From JAVWIF01 sp036639635 (GTDB lineage: Bacteria > Bacillota_I > Bacilli_A > Erysipelotrichales > Erysipelotrichaceae), in assembly GCA_036639635.1 (NCBI GenBank), contig JAVWIF010000025.1, positions 1 to 22,835 on the forward strand: 22,835 nucleotides of DNA. Direction: 5' to 3'. Made by a program: the position numbers and the translations under genes. Positions 13,893 through 21,408 of this stretch are shown piece after piece; the stretch's first letter is position 1; each line of letters begins with the position of its first letter. Below the pieces are notes generated by a model. It was not told the origin of the DNA and made no database searches. It saw only the letters and a list, made by a program, of their open reading frames with translations.

Positions 13893-15061
13893 TGTATGAA
13901 GAACTGTTAAGTAAACATGTAAGTGAAATTAAACCAAGTGGGATTCGTAAATTTTTTGATTTAGCAAATGAAATGGAAGGTGTTATTTCATTAGGTGTGG
14001 GTGAACCAGATTTTACAACTCCTTGGCATATTTGTGAAGCTGCTATTTATTCTATTGAATCTGGAAGAACACATTATACAGCAAATCAAGGCTTACTAGA
14101 ACTACGTGAAGAAATATGTGCATATCAGAAACGTCGCTTTAACTTAACCTACGATCCAGTTAAAAATGTTGTCGTAACCGTTGGTGGCAGTGAAGCCATT
14201 GATATTGCAATGCGTGCGATTGTGAATCCAGGAGATGAAGTCATCCTAATGGAACCAAGTTATGTAGCGTATACACCAAGTGTTGAATTGGTAGGTGCTA
14301 TCCCTGTACATATTCGTCTAGAACATAAAGATCAATTTAAATTAACCCCTGAGAAACTAGAAGCAGCGATTACACCCAAAACCAAAGCAATGTTATTAAA
14401 CTTCCCTAGTAATCCTACAGGAGGCGTAATGACAAAAGAGGACTATGAAAAACTTGTTCCTATTATTAAGAAACATAATATCCTTATTATAAGTGATGAA
14501 ATATATGCAGAATTAACATATGAAGGAGAATTTTATAGTCTAGCGAACTTTAAAGAAATTAAAGATCAAGTAATTTTAATCAGTGGTTTTTCAAAAGCTT
14601 ATGCAATGACTGGTTGGCGTTTAGGTTATGTACTTGCTCATGAAACTTTTACCAATGCTATGAATAAGATTCACCAATACATTATTATGTCAGCACCAAC
14701 TGCTGCTCAATACGGTGCAATTGAAGCTTTACGTAATGGAGATATTCATGTACAAGAAATGAAAGAATCTTATATGGCTAGAAGAAACTTTATTACCAAA
14801 GGTTTCAATCGTTTAGGTCTACCTACTCATTTGCCACAAGGAGCCTTCTATATCTTTCCAGATATTAGAATGAGTGGTTTAACTAGTGATGAATTCTGTG
14901 AACAACTCCTTGAACAGCAAAAAGTAGCATGTGTACCTGGTACTGCTTTTGGTGATGCTGGAGAAGGATTTATCCGTGTTTCTTATGCATATAGCATTGA
15001 ACACATTCGCGAAGCATTAGAGCGTATAGATGTGTTTATGAATAATTTTAGACAAAAATAA
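13892..15061 (+). CDS. PLP-dependent class I aminotransferase
   Basis: A 389-aa protein, fold type I, of the aspartate-aminotransferase I-gamma / PatA-like kind. N-terminal GVGEPDFTTP (35-44), NPTGG (174-178; N174 contacts PLP), SDEIYAEL (201-208; D202, Y205) and SGFSKAYAMTGWRLGY (231-246) with Schiff-base lysine K235. The C-terminal RVSYA supplies the substrate-carboxylate arginine. It moves an amino group between an amino acid and a 2-oxo acid in the cytoplasm. Substrate specificity (aspartate, alanine, aromatic) cannot be told from the motifs alone. The start codon overlaps the lrp-like stop by one base. A strong terminator follows. Confidence 0.92.
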   Translation: MYEELLSKHVSEIKPSGIRKFFDLANEMEGVISLGVGEPDFTTPWHICEAAIYSIESGRTHYTANQGLLELREEICAYQKRRFNLTYDPVKNVVVTVGGSEAIDIAMRAIVNPGDEVILMEPSYVAYTPSVELVGAIPVHIRLEHKDQFKLTPEKLEAAITPKTKAMLLNFPSNPTGGVMTKEDYEKLVPIIKKHNILIISDEIYAELTYEGEFYSLANFKEIKDQVILISGFSKAYAMTGWRLGYVLAHETFTNAMNKIHQYIIMSAPTAAQYGAIEALRNGDIHVQEMKESYMARRNFITKGFNRLGLPTHLPQGAFYIFPDIRMSGLTSDEFCEQLLEQQKVACVPGTAFGDAGEGFIRVSYAYSIEHIREALERIDVFMNNFRQK

Positions 15062-15069
15062 AATAAATT

Positions 15070-15106
15070 AAAACGATATCCTTAAAAAAGAAGAATATCG
15101 TTTTTT
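15070..15106. terminator. Terminator after the aminotransferase gene (works on both strands)
   Basis: AAAACGATAT (15070-15079) pairs with ATATCGTTTT (15095-15104), 10 bp with a 15-nt loop, followed by T. The complementary strand also ends in a T-rich stretch, so it may stop leftward transcripts from the ABC genes. Confidence 0.75.
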
Positions 15107-15169
15107 AGTCTTTTAAGCATCCTATACATTATAATAATCAGCTCCACACTTTAGTATAATAACTGTGTA

Positions 15170-15212
15170 TTTAAGTGATTTGTCAATTATCATTTAAGTG
15201 ATTTATCATTAT
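15170..15212. repeat. Two-copy 23-bp direct tandem repeat
   Basis: TTTAAGTGATTTGTCAATTA followed by TCA (15170-15192) is repeated at once as TTTAAGTGATTTATCATTAT (15193-15212), with one substitution and a one-base gap. The second copy ends at the stop codon of the ABC permease gene. It could be a slippage duplication or a paired binding site. Confidence 0.6.
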
Positions 15213-16204
15213 TATTCAAATCTAATCTTTTTCATCTGTTTAATATTTTGAAAATAGTTAACTATAGGAGAACATAAACAGGCAATCCCTACTATCAAAA
15301 ACAATAATACATTTGAGCCAACAGATATAATTACGCAGCATAATCCAATGATAATATAAAATATACTTTCTTTTAAGCTAACTTCTACATTTGCACATAC
15401 TTCCCAATAATGATGCGTATGGCGATCTAATTTTATAAACATAAACTGTAAAATTTTATCAGCTAACCCTTTATATTTTGTTAACAGTATTGCATTTTGC
15501 GATGGGATATTTCTACCAAATAATTTATGTAATACTAACTCATGAAATAACTTTCGATTCATAGTTCTATCCAGAAGCAAAAAGAGAACAGCTAACGAAA
15601 GTACAAAACAACCAACAATAAAAGAAAAATGTTCAACATATACCCAAGACCAATCTCCTGCATTATATAAACAAAAGAATAAACAGATTGGCGTACAATA
15701 TCGTAAACCATTGATAACTTGTATGTTCCCCATCTGATTCAAGAATCCGCTTGCTACAACAAAATTATAGTAAAAATAACATGCTAAGTAGGTAAGTTGA
15801 ATGCCCATGCTAAAATAAAATACATCCATATGTAAAGTATTCGTAAGTATATAATATGTTCCTAAGCTTACACATACAATTGGTATTTGAAACGCTAATA
15901 AGATAAGTAATTTAATAAATACTCTTGTTTGTTGATGAATTGGATATGTTAAGAGTACTTTCCAAGAATCAATAGGCTCTTCTTCTTGTGCAATACGATA
16001 CAATACAAAACAACAACCAAGTACTGGCATAATACTTATAGATTCTACTAATTGCATATGCGTTAATGGGCTCATTCCTGTTGCTATAGATATTACATCA
16101 TCATTATAATACATGCCATAATAGAAAAAACTACCGATTAAAACTACTAATAAATATTTCCATGACCGATTTCTGAGAATTCGTTTAAGTTCAAAACCGA
16201 TCAT
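15212..16204 (-). CDS. ABC transporter membrane (permease) subunit
   Basis: A 330-aa hydrophobic protein with about 7-8 membrane segments, for example near residues 16-33, 96-116, 128-148, 192-211 and 280-315. The start FELKRILRNRSWKYLLV is typical of ABC-2-type permeases. Its ATG lies inside the end of the ATPase gene (4-nt ATGA overlap), so the two are co-translated and surely form one transporter. A cytoplasmic stretch of about 70 residues (212-280, KLFHELVLHKLFGRNIPSQN and on) lies between membrane segments. There is no substrate-binding protein, which favours an exporter or immunity-type pump over an importer. The substrate is unknown. Confidence 0.82.
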   Translation of the reverse strand: MIGFELKRILRNRSWKYLLVVLIGSFFYYGMYYNDDVISIATGMSPLTHMQLVESISIMPVLGCCFVLYRIAQEEEPIDSWKVLLTYPIHQQTRVFIKLLILLAFQIPIVCVSLGTYYILTNTLHMDVFYFSMGIQLTYLACYFYYNFVVASGFLNQMGNIQVINGLRYCTPICLFFCLYNAGDWSWVYVEHFSFIVGCFVLSLAVLFLLLDRTMNRKLFHELVLHKLFGRNIPSQNAILLTKYKGLADKILQFMFIKLDRHTHHYWEVCANVEVSLKESIFYIIIGLCCVIISVGSNVLLFLIVGIACLCSPIVNYFQNIKQMKKIRFE

Positions 16205-16869
16205 ATACTATCATCTCGTTTGAAGTAAGCTTGTATCTCTTGCACATTGGTAGTATCCATTTCGAGTTTACTTTCATTTAAATATAATAGGCGATCCGCA
16301 AATGGTTCTAATTTTGTTATGGTATGTGTCGTTACTAAAAAAGTTGTATCTTTTCGCATTTTAGAAATAAGTTCAATAAGTCTTGCTACACTACTAGTAT
16401 CTATAGCAACAAATGGTTCATCCATAATAATAAGGTCTGCTCCACTTAATAAAATACATGCAATACTTGCTTTTTGTTGTTGACCAGAACTACATTGATC
16501 AAAGCGTTGTAGTAGATAGTCGATGGAAAGCGCTTGTATTACTTCTTGTACAAAAGGATCATCAATATCTAAGTTTTTTCCTTGAAAATTACGATAATAA
16601 AAACGCATGTTTTCTAATATTGTTAAGTGTTTATATAATGGACTATCAAAGGGCAGGTAAGCTATTTGCAAGTTTTCTCTTTGAACGCTTCCATAAGCTG
16701 GTTTAAAACAACCACATAGTAAATTAATCAGTGTACTTTTCCCCGCTCCATTTTTCCCCACCAAAAGAATGCACCCTTCTTTTTCTTGTATCTTAAAGGA
16801 AATATCTTCTAACACAAACGCTACATCATCATAAGCAAAACAAACATCCTCTACTACTATTTGTTTCAT
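16201..16869 (-). CDS. ABC transporter ATP-binding subunit
   Basis: A 222-aa protein. Walker A GKNGAGKST (38-46), signature CSSGQQQKAS (126-135, a variant of LSGGQ), Walker B LIIMDEP (146-152) and H-loop H182 (TTHTI) are present. The usual Q-loop position after Walker A reads AYLPFDSP (70-77), with Phe74 where Gln or Glu is normal. Start: three in-frame ATGs lie together. The ATG at 16869 has AGAG 9 nt upstream and begins at the conserved beta-strand, whereas ATG 16878 has no properly spaced site. It powers the permease encoded next. A promoter lies at 16895-16923. Confidence 0.88.
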   Translation of the reverse strand: MKQIVVEDVCFAYDDVAFVLEDISFKIQEKEGCILLVGKNGAGKSTLINLLCGCFKPAYGSVQRENLQIAYLPFDSPLYKHLTILENMRFYYRNFQGKNLDIDDPFVQEVIQALSIDYLLQRFDQCSSGQQQKASIACILLSGADLIIMDEPFVAIDTSSVARLIELISKMRKDTTFLVTTHTITKLEPFADRLLYLNESKLEMDTTNVQEIQAYFKRDDSI

Positions 16870-16894
16870 CCCCATCATCTCTTTTCTTTTTTAT

Positions 16895-16923
16895 AGTATA
16901 TGATAATTTAAAATAATAGTAAA
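16895..16923 (-). promoter_or_regulatory. Promoter of the ABC transporter genes
   Basis: On the minus strand TTTACT (16923-16918), 17 bp, TATACT (16900-16895), about 20 bases upstream of the ATG region. The -35 hexamer is identical to that of the lrp promoter. Confidence 0.55.
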
Positions 16924-16934
16924 GTTGCTTTTTC

Positions 16935-16966
16935 AAAAAAAAGATAACATGATTTCTCACATTACC
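16935..16966 (-). terminator. Terminator after the DbpA-type helicase gene
   Basis: On the minus strand GGTAATGTG (16966-16958) pairs with CATGTTATC (16951-16943), 9 bp with three G-U pairs and a 6-nt loop, then eight T. It starts directly at the stop codon. Confidence 0.7.
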
Positions 16967-18406
16967 TTAGTCATCTTCTCTTGCTTTTTGTACCTTTAAT
17001 AGCTTTCCTTTAATCGTTGTTTTTTGTAAAGCTTTTAATACAATATTTCCTTTTCCATTTAAAATATCAACATAAGATTGTTTGTCTTGTACTTGAATAA
17101 CACCAATATCATCTCCATTAACGCCTTCAATTTCACAAATTGCCCCAACAATATCACCAGGTCTTACTTTCTTTGTTTTTCCACCATTCAAATAAATCTT
17201 CATGATATCTTTACGAATCTCTTTTCCTTTTGCATCTTTTTCATATTCAGGTTCATCTAAAGCATCTAAAGCAGCTCTTGTAATTCTCATAGTATCAATT
17301 TCTTCATGATCTTTGATTGTTAAAGGGTAACCTAAGAACTCTTCTAAGTCTTGTAATCTTTGATCATCATATTGTGCTAATAAAGAGATAGCAACACCTT
17401 TTGCTTCTACTCTTCCAGCTCTACCAATACGATGTACATACGTTTCTTTTTGAACTGGCATATCATAGTTGATAATATGTGTTACGTTTTCAATATCAAT
17501 TCCTCTAGCAGCAACATCTGTAGCAACTAAAATACGTATCTTCCCACGTTTAAAGTCTTTCATATTTGCTATACGATCTTCTTGTAACATACCCCCATGA
17601 ATCTTATCCACACTAATATCTTTATCATATAAGTATTCACAAATATCTTTTACATGTTCCTGTGTTTTCGCAAAGATAATACAAGATTCTGGCACTTCTT
17701 TACATAAGAGTTTACACAAGAATTCTAATTTATCATGTTCTTTCATACGATATGCATAATGTTCTACTTGTTCATTTACATTATTTGTATGTTCTAATTC
17801 AATGAGTTTTGCTTCTTTCATAAACGTATTTGCAAGTGATGAAATAGCTTCTGGCATCGTTGCAGAAAATAAACATGTCGTTTTGTTACCTGGAAAATAC
17901 TCCATAATCTCTTGTACTGTATCAATAAATCCCATGTTTAACATTTCGTCGGCTTCGTCTAAAACAAAATAACGAATTTTATCAATCTTTAATGTTCCTT
18001 GTTCTAGGTGATCTAATATTCTTCCTGGCGTTCCTACAACAACATGTGCGCGTTGCTTTAAATCTTGCGCTTGGTAACGAAATGGTTGTTTCCCAAATAC
18101 AGCGACACTTTTTAATCTTTTATAAGCGCCTATGTTATCAAAATCTTCTTTTATTTGCATTGCTAACTCTCGTGTTGGTGTTAAGATAATTGCTTGAGGA
18201 CTACGCTCATCCCAAATAATATCTTCAATAATTGGAATCGCAAAAGAAGCTGTTTTACCACTTCCTGTTTTTGATTTTACAATGACATCTTGTTTCTTTA
18301 ATATCTCTGGAATTACCGCAATTTGTACTGGTAATGCCTCTTTATATCCTAATGTATCTAATGCTTTACAGATAGCATCATCTAGTTGAAATTCTTTAAA
18401 CTTCAT
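16967..18406 (-). CDS. dbpA: DEAD-box ATP-dependent RNA helicase, DbpA/YxiN type
   Basis: A 479-aa protein. First RecA domain: KTGSGKT (46-52), PTRELA (77-82), TPGR (126-129), DEAD (150-153), SAT (181-183). Second RecA domain: ATDVAARGID (295-304) and HRIGRAGR (325-332). The C-terminal 75 residues (about 405-479, with KVRPGDIVGAI and DIGVIQVQDKQSYVDI) match the DbpA RNA-binding domain, which in E. coli DbpA and B. subtilis YxiN binds hairpin 92 of 23S rRNA. The role is therefore large-subunit ribosome assembly. Start: AAAGGTG lies 6 nt before ATG 18406. The GTG nine bases further up overlaps that site. The Q-motif reads ALPVQ instead of the common TPIQ. Single-gene unit with its own promoter and terminator. 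Confidence 0.93.
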   Translation of the reverse strand: MKFKEFQLDDAICKALDTLGYKEALPVQIAVIPEILKKQDVIVKSKTGSGKTASFAIPIIEDIIWDERSPQAIILTPTRELAMQIKEDFDNIGAYKRLKSVAVFGKQPFRYQAQDLKQRAHVVVGTPGRILDHLEQGTLKIDKIRYFVLDEADEMLNMGFIDTVQEIMEYFPGNKTTCLFSATMPEAISSLANTFMKEAKLIELEHTNNVNEQVEHYAYRMKEHDKLEFLCKLLCKEVPESCIIFAKTQEHVKDICEYLYDKDISVDKIHGGMLQEDRIANMKDFKRGKIRILVATDVAARGIDIENVTHIINYDMPVQKETYVHRIGRAGRVEAKGVAISLLAQYDDQRLQDLEEFLGYPLTIKDHEEIDTMRITRAALDALDEPEYEKDAKGKEIRKDIMKIYLNGGKTKKVRPGDIVGAICEIEGVNGDDIGVIQVQDKQSYVDILNGKGNIVLKALQKTTIKGKLLKVQKAREDD

Positions 18407-18437
18407 ATGGTTCACCTTTTGTTTATCTTTCTTCCTT

Positions 18438-18443
18438 ATTATA
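18438..18443 (-). promoter_or_regulatory. -10 element of the helicase gene
   Basis: TATAAT on the minus strand, about 32 bases upstream of ATG 18406. The -35 region (CTTTAT, 17 bp away) is weak. Confidence 0.45.
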
Positions 18444-18476
18444 CAGGAAAATCAGAATTAATAAAGGTTTTATGAA

Positions 18477-18505
18477 CGCTATCTAACAAAACTGTTAGGA
18501 TAGTG
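18477..18505. repeat. Hairpin between the helicase promoter and the small ORF promoter
   Basis: CGCTATCTAACA (18477-18488) and TGTTAGGATAGTG (18493-18505) pair as two 5-bp blocks (TAACA/TGTTA and CTATC/GATAG) around a one-base bulge, with a 4-nt loop. No T-run follows on either strand. It may be an operator, or a weak 3' end for the leftward phosphatase transcript. Confidence 0.45.
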
Positions 18506-18518
18506 TAAGCAAGTTCCC

Positions 18519-18547
18519 ACGACATATTTGCTAATTTATCTTATACT
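18519..18547 (+). promoter_or_regulatory. Possible promoter for the 25-aa ORF
   Basis: ACGACA (18519-18524), 17 bp, TATACT (18542-18547). The -10 box is good and the -35 box is partial (matches in GACA). It is 10 bp upstream of the AAAAGGAG ribosome binding site. Confidence 0.35.
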
Positions 18548-18574
18548 TAACTAATCAAAAGGAGAATGTTAGTT

Positions 18575-18652
18575 ATGAAAAAAATGCTCACTCTATTGGG
18601 ATCCATGTTATGTGTTATGGTTTTTGGTTATGCTGGTTCTAAACCTAATTAA
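18575..18652 (+). CDS. Small signal-peptide-like ORF, 25 aa
   Basis: AAAAGGAG (18557-18564) lies 10 nt before ATG 18575. The 25 codons encode MKKMLTLLGSMLCVMVFGYA followed by GSKPN: two lysines, a hydrophobic core and a GYAG-type end, that is, a complete signal peptide with almost no mature part. An in-frame ATG at 18566 is too near the ribosome binding site. The stop overlaps the convergent phosphatase stop by three bases. A plausible promoter precedes it. It could be a secreted peptide precursor, a small membrane peptide, or the surviving start of a deleted secreted protein. It is not recognised as any known pheromone or toxin. Confidence 0.4.
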   Translation: MKKMLTLLGSMLCVMVFGYAGSKPN

Positions 18653-19212
18653 GCTTGTTCTATTGCTTCTACAAATGTAAACTTTTTATTTTCGTATTCG
18701 AATACTAAGATCCCACAGTTTGAAAATCTTTTTTTCAATTGTTTTGAAGGATCACAAGCAAGTAAGAAGTTTACACAAGCACCTCCATGAGAAACTGCTA
18801 ATACTGTCTTATGGTCATCTTTTTCCATAATTTCGCTACAAGTTTTCATCATTCTTTCTTTCACCATTGCTCTTGATTCTCCACCATAATCTAAAAAGAA
18901 AGTTTCATATCTTTCAATTGCAGGATTTAAGTCTTCACTCTCTCCTTCAAATACTCCAAAATTCATTTCTTTTAAACCCTTAAGTCTTGTATAAGGCATC
19001 TTATTACCAGTTACAATTTCTAAGGTATCACTTGTTCTTTCTGCTGTAGAACAATAGAGATGATCGAAGTTGATATCTTTTAAATATTCTCGCGTCTTTT
19101 GTGCTTGTTGAATGCCTAATGGAGTTAAAGGTGAATCGCATACTCCTTGGATTTTTCTTCTAGCATTGAATAATGTTTGTCCATGTCTCATCAAATATAA
19201 GGTTTTTTTCAT
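18649..19212 (-). CDS. Histidine phosphatase (phosphoglycerate-mutase-like) family protein
   Basis: A 187-aa protein. LMRHGQT (7-13) with catalytic His10, CSTAERTSDT (54-63) with Arg59, a glutamate near residue 83-90, and SHGG (141-144) with His142 make the complete active site of the branch-1 histidine phosphatase superfamily. It acts on phosphorylated small molecules in the cytoplasm through a phospho-histidine intermediate. The particular substrate is open, since many GpmB/CobC-like proteins look alike. Start: AGAGGAAAAC just before ATG 19212. The upstream in-frame ATG (19257) lies within the promoter dyad and is rejected. A MerR-type promoter precedes it (19248-19278), so the gene is probably inducible. 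Confidence 0.88.
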   Translation of the reverse strand: MKKTLYLMRHGQTLFNARRKIQGVCDSPLTPLGIQQAQKTREYLKDINFDHLYCSTAERTSDTLEIVTGNKMPYTRLKGLKEMNFGVFEGESEDLNPAIERYETFFLDYGGESRAMVKERMMKTCSEIMEKDDHKTVLAVSHGGACVNFLLACDPSKQLKKRFSNCGILVFEYENKKFTFVEAIEQA

Positions 19213-19247
19213 TGTTTTCCTCTTTCCTAAACTTAGTTTACATACAT

Positions 19248-19278
19248 ACTGTATCACTTCGAGTTAACTCCAAGTCAA
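19248..19278 (-). promoter_or_regulatory. MerR-type promoter (19-bp spacer with dyad)
   Basis: On the minus strand TTGACT (19278-19273) and TACAGT (19253-19248) are separated by 19 bp, the over-long spacing of MerR-controlled promoters. The spacer region contains the dyad ACTTCGAGTTAACTCCAAGT (19256-19275 on the plus strand), palindromic except for one base pair. This sequence is typical of operators of AdhR/NmlR-like MerR proteins. It reads into the histidine phosphatase gene (ATG 19212). Confidence 0.75.
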
Positions 19279-19287
19279 GCCCCAAAT

Positions 19288-19316
19288 AAAAAAGATGAAG
19301 TATTCTCATCTTTTTT
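19288..19316. terminator. Bidirectional terminator after the SDR gene
   Basis: A perfect 11-bp stem AAAAAAGATGA (19288-19298) / TCATCTTTTTT (19306-19316) with a 7-nt loop and T-runs on both strands. It begins 9 nt after the SDR stop and just upstream of the MerR-type promoter. Confidence 0.8.
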
Positions 19317-19325
19317 AAATTTATT

Positions 19326-20087
19326 TTAGTAAGCTGTCCAACCAGCATCAGCAACTAGTGTAGTTCCATTAATTAAACTAGAATCGTCACTTGCTAAGAA
19401 CAAGGCTGCATTTGCTATTTCAATTGCTTGACCAGAACGAGGGCTAGATGCTGTACCACTCATTGCTCTTCCAATACCAAAGGTACTAGGATGAGAAATA
19501 TTAACACCCACTTCTGTATCTACGCCTCCAGGACACAATGCATTACAACGGATCTTATTATTTGCATACATAAAACCAATATTTTTACTCATTCCAATTA
19601 GTGCATGTTTGCTAGCTGTATAAGCAAATCCTGCACGACTTCCGTGAAGACCACCCACTGAAGCTACATTTACAATAACACCACCGTCAGGCTGTTCCAT
19701 CATGGCAGTAACTGCTTTTCGACAAGCACACATTGGTCCATATACATTTACATTTTGCACTTTTTCCCATAATTCATCGCTTAACTCGTGGACAGGTGTC
19801 ATTTCATCCATAATACCAGCATTATTAATTAAAATATCAATTTTCCCATAGTTATTAATGGCAAAATCAATCATGGCATCGTTTACTTCTTTACTCGATA
19901 CATCACCTTGAAATGCTACTACTAATCCTGCCGCATCTTTTGTTTGTTCAACAATTTCATCAAGTCTTTCTTTTCTTCTTGCAACTGCAATTACAGTTGC
20001 TCCTTGTGCTGCAAATAATTTTGTTATCTCTCTTCCCATACCAGAGCTAGCTCCGGTTACTACTGCTACTTTTCCTTCTAATTTCAT
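19326..20087 (-). CDS. Short-chain dehydrogenase/reductase (SDR)
   Basis: A 253-aa classical SDR. TGASSGMG (11-18) is the nucleotide-binding glycine motif, NNAG (88-91) the structural motif, and Ser143 (NVASVGG) with Tyr156 and Lys160 (YTASK) the catalytic set. PGGVDT follows, as in FabG-like and glucose-dehydrogenase-like members. Residues after the second strand (ARRKE) include arginines that favour NADP(H). The substrate is unknown. Start: AAAGGA lies 10 nt before ATG 20087. The ATG 24 nt further up precedes this site and is less well supported. Monocistronic, with its own promoter (20126-20154) and terminator. Whether it shares a regulator with the gldA unit is not shown by the sequence. 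Confidence 0.9.
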   Translation of the reverse strand: MKLEGKVAVVTGASSGMGREITKLFAAQGATVIAVARRKERLDEIVEQTKDAAGLVVAFQGDVSSKEVNDAMIDFAINNYGKIDILINNAGIMDEMTPVHELSDELWEKVQNVNVYGPMCACRKAVTAMMEQPDGGVIVNVASVGGLHGSRAGFAYTASKHALIGMSKNIGFMYANNKIRCNALCPGGVDTEVGVNISHPSTFGIGRAMSGTASSPRSGQAIEIANAALFLASDDSSLINGTTLVADAGWTAY

Positions 20088-20125
20088 TATTATACTATCC
20101 TTTCCTCGCATATCGCTGTATTACT

Positions 20126-20154
20126 ATTATAATTTATTTTGTTAGCGTTTACAA
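20126..20154 (-). promoter_or_regulatory. Promoter of the SDR gene
   Basis: On the minus strand TTGTAA (20154-20149), 17 bp, TATAAT (20131-20126). Confidence 0.65.
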
Positions 20155-20239
20155 TGGAAATGACTTACTATTTTTGCCTTTTTATATTTTTGTACTTTTC
20201 TCATATAAAATAAGGATTATTAAGAAGTGTTAGCTCGCT

Positions 20240-20253
20240 TATAATGGTATAAT
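20240..20253 (+). promoter_or_regulatory. Promoter of gldA: two overlapping -10 elements
   Basis: TATAAT at 20240-20245 (with TTATTA 17 bp upstream) and an extended -10 TGGTATAAT at 20245-20253. AGGAGG (20273-20278) lies 8 nt before ATG 20287. Confidence 0.6.
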
Positions 20254-20286
20254 GAACTTGAAAATTACTATAGGAGGGTCATAAAA

Positions 20287-21375
20287 ATGGCTAAAATTAT
20301 TGGAAATCCAACACGTTATATACAAGGAAAAGGCGAACTATATAACATATGTCAACACAGCGAAAATATCGGAAATAATCTTTTTGTTTTAACAAGTGCA
20401 TCAGGTCGGAAAAGAGTTGAAGGTGCAATTTCTAAAAGCTTAGAAAATTCAAAAAGTAGGGTTACTTATGCTGTATTCAATGGTGAATGTAGTATGAACG
20501 AAATCAATCGTCTAATTTCGCTATGTAAAGATACAGAGTGTGATACAATTGTTGGAATTGGTGGTGGAAAGATTCACGATACATCAAAAGCAATTGCCTA
20601 TTACATGAAAAAGCCTGTTATGATTGTACCAACCATAGCTTCTACTGATGCGCCATGTAGTGCTTTATCCGTTATCTATAGTGATGCTGGGGTCTTTGAA
20701 AAATATTTATTTTTACCCTCAAGTCCAAATATTGTATTAGTCGATAGTGAGATTGTCAGCCAAGCACCTGCAAGACTCATTGTTGCTGGTATGGGAGATG
20801 CACTAGCCACCTACTTTGAGGCAAGAGCATGTCAACGTTCAAATGCAAAAAACTGCGTTGGCGGAAACATCACTTTAGCTGCTATGGCTTTGGCAAAACT
20901 TTGTTATGAAACACTACTTGAAAATGGTGTAAATGCAATGTTGGCAGTCAATGAGCACGTTTGTACAAAAGCTGTAGAAAATATTATTGAAGCAAATACT
21001 TATTTATCTGGAATCGGTTTTGAAAGTGGAGGCCTTGCTGGTGCGCATGCTATTCACAACGGCTTAACGCTACTTGAAGAAACACATACTCTTTATCATG
21101 GCGAAAAAGTTGCCTTTGGTACACTTGTACAATTGGTATTAGAAAATGCACCATGCGAGGAACTTGAGGATGTGCTCTTCTTCTGTAAAGATTTAGGATT
21201 ACCTACAACTTTAAGCGATTTGGGCATTAAAGATATTACTAAAGAACGTATTATGGATGTCGCTAAACTTGCATGTTCTAGTGATGATACCTTAGGAAAT
21301 ATGCCATTTGCACTAACACCAGATGACGTATATGCTGCTATTATGGGAGCAGATGCATTAGGTAGAAACTTCTAA
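20287..21375 (+). CDS. gldA: Glycerol dehydrogenase, NAD+-dependent
   Basis: A 362-aa protein of normal GldA length in the iron/zinc alcohol dehydrogenase (class III) superfamily. The N-terminal NAD-binding part has GIGGGKIHDTSKA (90-102) and VPTIASTDAPCSALSVIY (114-131). Zinc ligands are Asp171 (GMGDALATYFEA), His254 (GGLAGAHAIHNG) and His271 (LYHGEKVAFG), the set known from Geobacillus glycerol dehydrogenase. It oxidises glycerol to dihydroxyacetone, or acts in reverse on related carbonyls. Start fixed by AGGAGG. It is a single-gene unit, convergent with the merR gene through a shared terminator. No dihydroxyacetone kinase is in the window. Confidence 0.93.
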   Translation: MAKIIGNPTRYIQGKGELYNICQHSENIGNNLFVLTSASGRKRVEGAISKSLENSKSRVTYAVFNGECSMNEINRLISLCKDTECDTIVGIGGGKIHDTSKAIAYYMKKPVMIVPTIASTDAPCSALSVIYSDAGVFEKYLFLPSSPNIVLVDSEIVSQAPARLIVAGMGDALATYFEARACQRSNAKNCVGGNITLAAMALAKLCYETLLENGVNAMLAVNEHVCTKAVENIIEANTYLSGIGFESGGLAGAHAIHNGLTLLEETHTLYHGEKVAFGTLVQLVLENAPCEELEDVLFFCKDLGLPTTLSDLGIKDITKERIMDVAKLACSSDDTLGNMPFALTPDDVYAAIMGADALGRNF

Positions 21376-21408
21376 AAAAGATTTCTCACTTGTTGAGAAA
21401 CCTTTTTT
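21374..21408. terminator. Bidirectional terminator between gldA and merR
   Basis: AAAAAAG plus TTTCTCA (21374-21388) pairs with TGAGAAA plus CTTTTTT (21394-21408), 14 bp around one A-C mismatch and a 5-nt loop. T-runs are present on both strands. Confidence 0.8.

Noticed and set aside
18477..18505. Riboswitch or terminator for the helicase gene
   Set aside because: It lies upstream of the likely helicase -35 region and has no T-run, so it is not part of that transcript.
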